In this document: in pieces, positions 55,860-64,000 of the stretch
Numbering within the stretch: position 1 is the first letter of the stretch
Layout: each line of letters begins with the position of its first letter
From: Siphonodentalium dalli
Taxonomy: Eukaryota > Mollusca > Scaphopoda > Gadilida > Siphonodentaliidae
Length of the DNA stretch: 64,000 nucleotides
Assembly (NCBI GenBank): GCA_032622095.1
Contig: CP136064.1
Location: 112,210,004-112,274,003 of the forward strand
Direction: 5' to 3'
Program-made: the position numbers and the translations under genes
Notes under the pieces: model-generated
Seen by the model: only the letters and a program-made list of their open reading frames with translations
Databases searched by the model: none
What the model was told of the DNA's origin: nothing

Positions 55860-57480
55860 CATCGATGCAAGAGGTTCAAACAGTGACATTGGCAAAAGCC
55901 GAGAGATCCATTACATCAGCCTTAAAACGCATACTTCCTTACTAAACACAATTCGTCGAACAGCCTTCTTCCTGATCTCAACAATCTCTGCATAGAACAA
56001 GAAAATACCTTCCTGTCTGGACTCTGTGTGGACAAACACACATCCTACACACATCGTAGTATTGCACAGTTTCATCAATCCATGCTCGACGTTATCAACG
56101 ATACGTGCCATAGGGCGGTATCGCAGTGCCCTGTTCTCAGTATTATGTTGGATGAATCGACGGACATGTTGTTGTCTTTGGTCTGTATTTCAAGAAGTCG
56201 GAAAGCCGTTTTCAGCCTAAATGAGTGCTATTAGAAGTCAAGGAACTTTAATAATGACCGGAGACAAGCGTGGTGTATCAAAACGTTTCAATAATGATTT
56301 ACCATGGTACTATCAGTACACTGCATTGCACATCGACTGTCACCCGCCAGCTGCGATGCGGCAGAATGATCAAATTCCGTATATGGTTAAACTCCAGGGA
56401 GTACTGTACAGTATATACACACATGCTTCAGTTGGTCACCCAAACAACAGTGTGCCCCAGAGAAAGTGCAAAACTGTTATGATGTGAACAGCAAACAAAA
56501 AGTAAGCAAGTTTGTGCAACTCGATGGCTGTCTTTCAAGGGCAGTACCAATTCTGTAATTGATAACTACTCAAGTTTGTTAACCGTTTTCCACGAGGGTG
56601 AAAGTGTTAAGTGAAGGAATATTCAAAGGAATTGTATACTACACATTTCTTTATGTCGGTCATTTCATGTGAGACGTTCTTAAATGGTGTGCAATTCTTT
56701 CTAATTTCTTCCAGGAATGGAATCTGTCATAGACTACACATATGTGAATCCGCTAATTCAGTCGACTATATCAAAAGTTGAGAAATATGCTAAGGTGACA
56801 GGGCCTTCGCTCAAAAAGTTTCTTGCTGATGTTCCCAACAAACCGGAGAGGGATCCGGATCGGACTACGAGTACAACTTCATCCTCCACGGACATGACAT
56901 TAAAGATGGACATAAACTTAGGCAAGATGCAGCGTCAGCCTGCAGGAAGTTTGCGTCTGTTCTTGTTCAGAATTTGAAGATAACATCGCTGACGATGAGG
57001 ACTCGGTGATCCTCTCTAGTTTGACCAAACAGTGTCAGCCGTTATATAGTGATAAACAAGTTATTACAAAGCATTCCAAGCGTTTGGTGGAGTATGTGAA
57101 ACGACGGTACCGCGATGATAACATTAATGAGGAAGAAGTGAAAACTGAAATTGAGAAATTCAGCAGGAAAGTGTTTAGGAACAAAAAAGACTTGGACAAT
57201 ATAGACAGTTATGTTCAGTTTGCGATCATGAATAAATAACTCTTTCCAATAATTTAGCTGCAATTCTGTATTGTGTAGCAGTGTCAACTGTAGATTGCGA
57301 ACGAGCGTTTTCTACTCAGAATCTTATTAAAACGAAGCAACGAAATAGACTATCTGCGGCATATTTAAATATGCTCATGAAAATATCAATTGAAGGGCCT
57401 CCAATGGATGAGTTATCTCGCGTACAGAAAGTTGAAGGATGTGAAATCGCGTCGGATTTTCAACTATGTTTTAATTTTTA
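55860..57480 (+). pseudogene. hAT-superfamily transposase (ZNF862-like), decayed
   Basis: Segments in several frames follow the order of a hAT-type transposase. The first is SLLPDLNNLC (~55,950), then SYTHRSIAQFHQSMLDVIND and VLSIMLDESTDM (56,040-56,165), the conserved catalytic-region DEST. Next comes a GDKRGVSKRF...PWYYQYTALHID region (56,260-56,335), where the family usually has 'CxAHR'. The C-terminal dimerisation region is at 57,270-57,400 (VSTVDCERAFSTQNLIKTKQ, RNRLS, LMKISIEGPP). Stops and shifts occur throughout, so it is inactive. Similar proteins are annotated in animals as zinc finger protein 862-like. Terminal repeats and the 8-bp target duplication were not located. Confidence 0.75.
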
Positions 57481-57489
57481 ACGTTATTG

Positions 57490-60400
57490 GAACATTGTTG
57501 ATGTTGTATATTGTTATGACGTATAAGTACTGATAACTTTGAGTAAATAAACGTTATATCGCATTACATCTTGTGCTAATTTATCCCACAGTATGTGGCT
57601 AAACTTTTTCAAAAGTGGCTAAACAGATTGCACAAGTGGCTAAATAATGGCTAGAGAAAGTTTCTTTTCTATAAGCAATCCGCCCCTTTAGGGAACTTCC
57701 ATTTGCACCCTCTGTTAGGTTGGAGTTTTTATTGAGTTTACACGGGGTTCTTCAGCTGGTTGGATTTGGTATAACTGGTGCCAATTCAGTTCATAAATGA
57801 TGGAATGATATTAATTGTAAAAATATGTGACTTTTTGTCTGAAAACAATTTTCACACTAAATACTACACAATTTGAACCAATTTTAGTACGAAATTTACA
57901 ACTGAGGTTGCATCGAGCAAGAAATATCCACAGATGACTCATCCCTGTAAGTGAATGAGTGGATGAACAAATGTTCTTCGGATGATGCCCGATATCTTCG
58001 TGGATAGATCATGAATATTTATTTATTCTTTATTGCGAAGTTTTGTAGTAGAATAATCATTGCAAAGTGTTTGCTGCATTGCTAGATTGTTGAACATCGG
58101 TTGAGAAATACATCCCCGACAAAACAAATCCTTCTCTGATGACATGCATTTAAGATGCAGGGCTTCATTATATGAAACTGCGAACAACAAGATGTGAAAG
58201 TTCTCATGACGCTGAACATCCATACCACTTTGGTTAGAATCATATACCAAACTGTGAAATACATGCCGATACGGGGCCCGGTGAAAAAATAATATCAGAT
58301 TAATTGTATTCGGCTAGATACACATAAACAATTACAGTATATAAAACATAGGATAACATAGTATAGTAAAACGTATTTTAAACTTATGTCCATTGCGATC
58401 CTGTAGAGCTAAACTATAAACGTTATAAATTAGTGCATTGTACATGTGTACATAACAATCATGACAGTATAAATTTGTATCACAGTGTAGATATTACAAT
58501 ACCGGTAAGTATGTTGCATATAGCAGGCATATGCCCCCTTTGTATATTCATATACGAATACAATGAATTTAAAGTATAAACAGTAGGTATATGCAGTGGT
58601 CCGAATGATGACTTTGGGTTCTCAATTGTTAATTGCTTTGTTTAGTTACCATCAAGTGTGTATTGCGAGCGCCTTGCGTACGAGTTACACCACTGACATC
58701 CGAATGCCAGCCACCACACTCAAATGCTTATACGTGGTCGTGTAGCGTGGTAAGCCCATGCTGGCCACGCGTGTTATATAGAAACAACGAAGAGGTGACA
58801 GGCCCACATTCAGATGAGAAGGCAGTTCAGGGCACACAAATACATTGTGATCATATATGCATGGCCGTTTAGGGTTAAAATATAATCGTCACACTATTAT
58901 CTGATAACTTTTGAACCAGCCAGACATTTTATAATGTGTACCCAGACGATATCTTTATATCCGATCATATGATTTGGTTTCATGGTCGCGTAAAGGCCTT
59001 CTCACGTGGAACGAACCAGAAATTGTGTCAAAACATCATTATTAGTGTTGACACTATACAAGCCGCAATTCGGTTAGCACTAAACAAATATCCGGTCAGC
59101 TACAAGTACACGAACGACCGCATTCACGTGCATATGATCAAGGCATTACGTTAATATTCATTCGCCGTTTTGAATGAGCACATTTGAATGCTGAGAATGG
59201 TCAATTAATTTGAATCAAAATCCATTCATAATAGATGTGTACACAATGTTTCGAAAATATGATGGATTCATATCTCAGATTATATTTGTAGTCCAACGAA
59301 TCTGTCTCAGATACACACGAAAACATGCGAAATATCGTCAGAACTCCCTAAGTGCTACGCATATTTACTGCACAGAAGATCCGACGTTAGTGACATCTTG
59401 ATCCGCGACTTTGGCATCTATGTGGACCGACAGTGGTCCCACCATATCGCGCCAATGTTGAGAATGCCGCGGAATGTTTAAACTATGTTTAATCCTATGC
59501 TTCGTTGACATATTCAGCTGTAGCCCTGCACTTTTCTGGCAGCGTAGAATGCCAGGGGTTATAATAGCGCATTAGTGTTATCGAACATTTGAGAGATCAA
59601 AAGCAAAAACACTATTGAAATAATTCGTTAAAATGGTAAATGGTTTGATCCGGGAGAACCGACTGACATCGGGAGGGTACATATTCCCGCTTCGTGTGGA
59701 CGTGTTGTTCGTTCTCTGTTTTACTATTAGAAACTCAGATATTCACATATCATATACTTGAAAATTACTTTCCCCGCATGGTCCGTTTTTGGTGATACCT
59801 TCCGGTTTGGTAATACCAGGTACACGGGTGTTCAATGACTACACATTTTTAAATTGCAACAATATATATTTATAATTTATTAATTTCTTTGCAGGCCTTT
59901 ATGTGTCTAGCCATTCTCTGCCGACACATTGCCAATGGTTTTCATTTCCTTCACAGCCACTGAAAAATAAAATACACAGAACTCTGTACCGGGTCGCTCG
60001 AAGAAAATTGCCGACTTTGGGGACCAGTACAGGTACGAATTTATGTTCAATCACATTGAACCAATCTGACATAACTTAATAATTTGTTATACCGAGCAGT
60101 TGTAATAAGGAAACATAGGAGATACTTTGCACGATAGTGACCCGTGTTTACTATGACCAATTACTCCAATTCCATTTTGCAAATGGATTACATGTATATA
60201 ATATGTTTTCTAAAAGGTCAAATTGCTTGCGTTATAACATGGTATCCCGAAGTGTGTATGTAAATATTACTGTGATTATGTTCAAGTTTGTTCTTACGCA
60301 TGGTACACATATTAAAAATATATGAGTAAATCATGCACAAAACATTTTATAAGATACAATTCTGTTAAACTAATTATTCTTCTTAAACAAACAAAAACAG

Positions 60401-63060
60401 ATGGATTTCTAAATAACAGCTAAAATATGTCATGGGTAAATTGTTCGCTTGCACAAACCGCATAATCTGCATGAAATGGCCGGGTGGTAACAGCAAACTT
60501 TCCTAGCATACCCAGTGGGTGTGTTGACCCATGCCAGTGACTCTAACCCAGCTCTTTCTTTTACTAGCATATATCGCAACGTTTTTGCTGATAATTTGAT
60601 TGTGTATACCAGTAAAGATGGCACCCGCCCGGTCGGTAGTTGTTATGTATCGCAAGTTACCGTATACACGTACCTTTGTTTTCTATGTTTTCAGGAGACT
60701 CGAAAGAAACACTTTCATATCTATAATTTGTCGGTGTCGTATATAGTCTACCGGAATATCAATAGGCCATAATCTGATATGGTGTCTAGCATAATGAGCA
60801 ATTGTTGTGGGATAGTAGAAACTCATCACCAATGACTGAGCATGCACAACGTGTAATTAGCACTATTAATATGGTGCCACAACTGGCAAATTACCACGAT
60901 GGCTGTCTCGGGGTGAATTGTTAAATAACATAACCGATTGGACAAAAACATACATGTGCATGCTGTTTCATGGTTATTAGCTCAAATTGTACCGTATTTA
61001 AACGATCTAACAAAAGCAAACAAGGGGTTTCTTTCTTAAATTCTGATATGTGTGGTGTGTAAAAAACAATTTTCTGTGTTAACTCACCGCGCGTTAGAAC
61101 GCCGGTTGGTCAATGTGGTCAAGCTGGTTTAAAGGAATATTGTGTGTTAACCCAATTATTTATGATCAAAGATAGGAATTAGGGTGAAGGATGATTTCTC
61201 ATGCAAAATGTGTTTCTATAATTGGAATTTGCAAACTCACTCCAGCTACAAATTATATTTGGCAGACTGCTAGTCAAAACTCATTAACTACACAATAAGT
61301 CAAACTGATATGTGATTTGAGACTATGCTCATAACTTGGAAACTTCGTCTAAGTTCCATTATTTGTCATTCCACCTTCTACATGGGTGAGTCTTGTACCA
61401 TAATTATGACGGAGATACGACGTAGCCTACTGGTACAAATTAGTATCGACAGTTGGTAAGAAATAGCAGGACACCACAGCACCATTTCAATGTGATTTTT
61501 GATTGTTCATTTGGAGTTTTTGTCATGAATTGCTTACATATTGGTGTACATATACAAAACACAACATATGCAACTTTAAATTCCACACGCAGTCGTGGCC
61601 AGGTTATATTGTTTATATAATCATCGGAGGTGCCGTTGTTGTAGCGAGAGATATCGGATTCCTCCGAGATCGCAGCGCGCGGGCGCACGAATTAATATAT
61701 TTTACAGATTCCCGCGTTATCATAACAGCTACGTTGATATCTCCGTGGCTGATATACCAGTATTATAAGTATATAATAAAATTCCCCGGAGCAGTATATG
61801 TTATATCAATCAAAAATGATCTCTTGTACCGAAGAATCATAGTTGTGGTATGTCCGTCAAAATTGGGAGGTGTCCGAAAATTCAAAATGGCCGCGTTCCC
61901 GTTGCATTAATTTAGCATTACGTCATCAATGGAAAGTAACGAACTTATCCGAAAATGGTCGAATTCCCGCGATATCTTTCCGATGCCGTGCCGTTTGTTA
62001 TGTCGCCGCCTAAGTATATATGGTGTCGAACCTGGAACTTACCACTGTACAATCCGCAAACGCCCCCGTGTTATTTCATGAGTTAATCCATAAGTATTGT
62101 CAGAACGGAGGACGGACTGACGGTCGTGATGGACCACATAGCCCTTCCATGCGTCAAAATAAATATAGTGAAAGAAACAATGGCTCAAACCTATCCGTCA
62201 TATAATTTCCCCACATAATGAAGGTGGTGCCCAAATGTATGGATGTCAAAAGAAAGGGGAGTTTTGTCTGCTATAGGCATATTAAAGAAGATTCGAGGCT
62301 AACAGTGATGATGACCAAGGTCCCAATTTCTCGCAGACAAATTGCTCCTCGTTCTGATGACATGAATTTTGAGGTGGAAGCTGGATCCCGGAGCGGTTTA
62401 TTAGAATTTTGAAAATAGTTTTAGAACGTACCCCACAAAAACAAGATTCATTTAATGCCAAAGGTAGAATTTCTAGGTTTTTGAAAATTACTCCCAATGA
62501 GTTAAAAAGATGCCAAAATGTTTTGATAAGACCATCATCAGTTGCAGATTGCAGACTATATGTCATGCTAAGCGCATACCATATCATGTTTCGACTCGTA
62601 GTGTGAAGGTGAGGTCATTTGGTATTGCAGAATGGTTAATAATACCAGTTTACTCTGACAAGTTTCAAAACTGAAAACAAACTGTTATATTAATAAACGG
62701 TACTGTACTGTAGTCAGTGTTGTGTACGGCAGACTTATTGTATTATTCCATACTTTCTCATCAGGATTATCACCGTGAAAACCATTTTACCATCGCCGTG
62801 TGTCAGTGTTCTATCATTCGACAAGTCAACAATGCGAGAATTCGATCGCTTCCGCTCTGTCTAAATAATTTCTGGTCGCAGGAAATGACACCTTTGACAA
62901 AACTGTGTTCATAAATTAATTTTGTCGCTGTGTACGTAACACAGTACTCGCAAGTATATTTACCTGTGATTTACCTGTGATCTTCAGGCCTATTTTAAGC
63001 TTTCGCTTGTATTGGCCAATTGTCGTAGTATAACATCATATTTGCTGTAGTTACAGTGCG
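57490..63060. other. Long stretch without recognised genes
   Basis: A 'agtggctaaa' triplet repeat at ~57,595-57,650 is the only repeat noted. Open frames here (for example 58,936-59,154, 61,503-61,910, 62,218-62,606) show no domain, no repeat similarity inside the window and no strong splice context. I see no tRNA or other RNA gene. Confidence 0.45.
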
Positions 63061-63066
63061 CTCAAT

Positions 63067-63420
63067 TCAGAATACATAGCAGAATGTGTTTAGCTTGCCC
63101 CGCCACTGGTCATTTAAAATTGATTTAAAATCATTCACCGAACCGGCCGACACCAAATGTTCAGGGAGACTGTTCCAATTGTTAGTACTTCTGGCTGTAA
63201 AGTTGTTCTTGCATAAAGTGGTGTTATATCCTTTCTTCCTAATCTTCTTACTGTGACCTCTTGTTTTGCTTCCTCCATTATTTGTATGTAAATCCATCGT
63301 TTTCAGCTTGACTTCATCATCACTGGCTCTATCAATGCGATACAAATTTTCTGGGTTCGCTCGACAAGTATTATGAATACCATGCTGTATGTGATTCCCG
63401 CCAAAGGAACCCCAATAAAA
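63067..63420 (-). mobile_element. LINE 3' fragment, C-terminal end of reverse transcriptase ORF
   Basis: The minus-strand frame contains SKTRGHSKKIRKK and then NNFTARSTNNWNSLPEHLVS plus VNDFKSILNDQWRG. This is the C-terminal signature of CR1/Jockey-type LINE polyproteins (TRGHS...F..R....WN.LP..VV.A.SVN.FK..LD..W). Only this tail is present. The fragment meets the plus-strand endonuclease fragment head-on at ~63,400. Confidence 0.75.
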
Positions 63421-64000
63421 GAGGGAGACCGAGTGGCGGGGTCGCACTGTTATGGCACACCAGAATTTCTGAACGAATAAGCCCTCTTGCAATTGACGAT
63501 GATAGAATAATAGGAATACAAATAAGAATAACAGATGAATGTTTTTTGTACCTATTGCAAGTTTACCTGCCTTCTACAAATTACTCGGTCGAATTTTACG
63601 ACGAATACACGAAAAAACTTGGCGATGTTTGTGATATGTATAAACCATACGGCAATGTAATAGTAATGGGGGACTTTAATGGTCAATTTGAGAAATTCGA
63701 TGACCGAAACATGGCATTCAGAAAACTTGTCAAGCGAATCGAAATGGTGTCTGTGAACCATACTTTTTGCCATGACTGTCCGCGTACGACATGTGTCCCT
63801 TTTGGTGATGGCCTACACGACGGAACGATTGTTGATCACATTATGATGCCACACACTCTCATTCCTTTCATACGAGAGGTGCACGTTATAGATGATGATG
63901 TCATCAATGTGTCCAATCACAGACCAGTTACTCTGAGCATAAGCGTTGAATTACGAGATCGACATGTAGGTAAAGACGTTGACGGAGACGGCATTGTAGA
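63395..64000 (+). mobile_element. LINE AP-endonuclease domain, running off the window
   Basis: An open plus-strand frame lacks a start codon. It shows GRPSGGVALLWHTRIS (63,425-63,470), DDDRIIGIQIRI, YLLQVYLPSTNYSVEFYDEY and NVIVMGDFNGQF at ~63,655. It ends with GTIVDHIMMPHTL and NVSNHRPVTLSIS near 63,940. This is the order of the exonuclease-endonuclease-phosphatase domain of APE-type LINEs, with GDFN and the catalytic SNHRP at the expected places. No break is seen, so the element to the right may be relatively young. The N-terminal part of the domain is missing or replaced at ~63,400. Confidence 0.85.

Noticed and set aside
61503-61910. 135-residue plus-strand ORF as a membrane protein gene
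   Set aside because: It has a hydrophobic stretch, but also low-complexity AT-rich sequence, no similarity I recognise and no splice or repeat support.

Overview
The window looks like nuclear DNA of an animal, probably a marine invertebrate and perhaps a mollusc or other lophotrochozoan. It is AT-rich, has spliced exons with GT/AG borders, and carries many decayed LINE, hAT, Helitron and MITE-type repeats plus a Polinton. The clade is inference; no ribosomal or mitochondrial marker is present. Almost nothing is ordinary host coding sequence. The one host gene I can support is the 3' end of a minus-strand, mucin-like, single-pass membrane glycoprotein gene (two exons, 13.5-14.75 kb).

Region by region. 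0-17 kb: a near-perfect hairpin, pieces of a ~180-bp satellite, a tandem duplication, a TA microsatellite, nested TTAA-ended MITEs, two dispersed repeat families, the mucin-like exons and a tRNA-derived SINE. 17-20 kb: a decayed plus-strand LINE with endonuclease, reverse transcriptase, a 3' stem-loop and a (CAAT)n tail. 21-23.1 kb: a second, better preserved minus-strand LINE, 5'-truncated at a scrambled LINE/satellite junction. 23.3-23.9 and 35.05-37.4 kb: one satellite array, interrupted by the main feature.

23,902-35,050 is an integrated Maverick/Polinton of 11.1 kb. It has a 6-bp target duplication (TATCTC/TATGTC; the unoccupied TATGTC site is visible in neighbouring satellite monomers) and terminal inverted repeats built from a 30-bp minisatellite. 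Reading leftward on the minus strand it carries the remains of protein-primed DNA polymerase B, an accessory ORF, a packaging ATPase, two small look-alike proteins with a Gly-Gly/hydrophobic tail, an ORF of unknown function, a chromodomain integrase, penton, a pVI/pX-like basic protein, major capsid protein, a small ORF and an adenovirus-type protease. These form a virion-assembly and integration gene set. Most genes carry a frameshift or stop, and the polymerase N-terminus is deleted, so this copy is defective unless some indels are assembly errors. At the right end, on the opposite strand, lies the C-terminal half of an OTU-type cysteine protease gene. Twenty bases after its stop codon is a canonical replication-dependent histone mRNA 3' stem-loop with a purine-rich downstream element. 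This is the most surprising signal in the window.

37.4-64 kb: a diverged tandem duplication, a Helitron-like gene fragment with a cysteine-protease domain, several minisatellites, a decayed P2X7-C-terminus-like zinc domain between copies of one repeat, fold-back elements, a decayed hAT transposase and, at the right edge, two LINE pieces of opposite polarity, one running off the window. Long stretches between these hold nothing I recognise.
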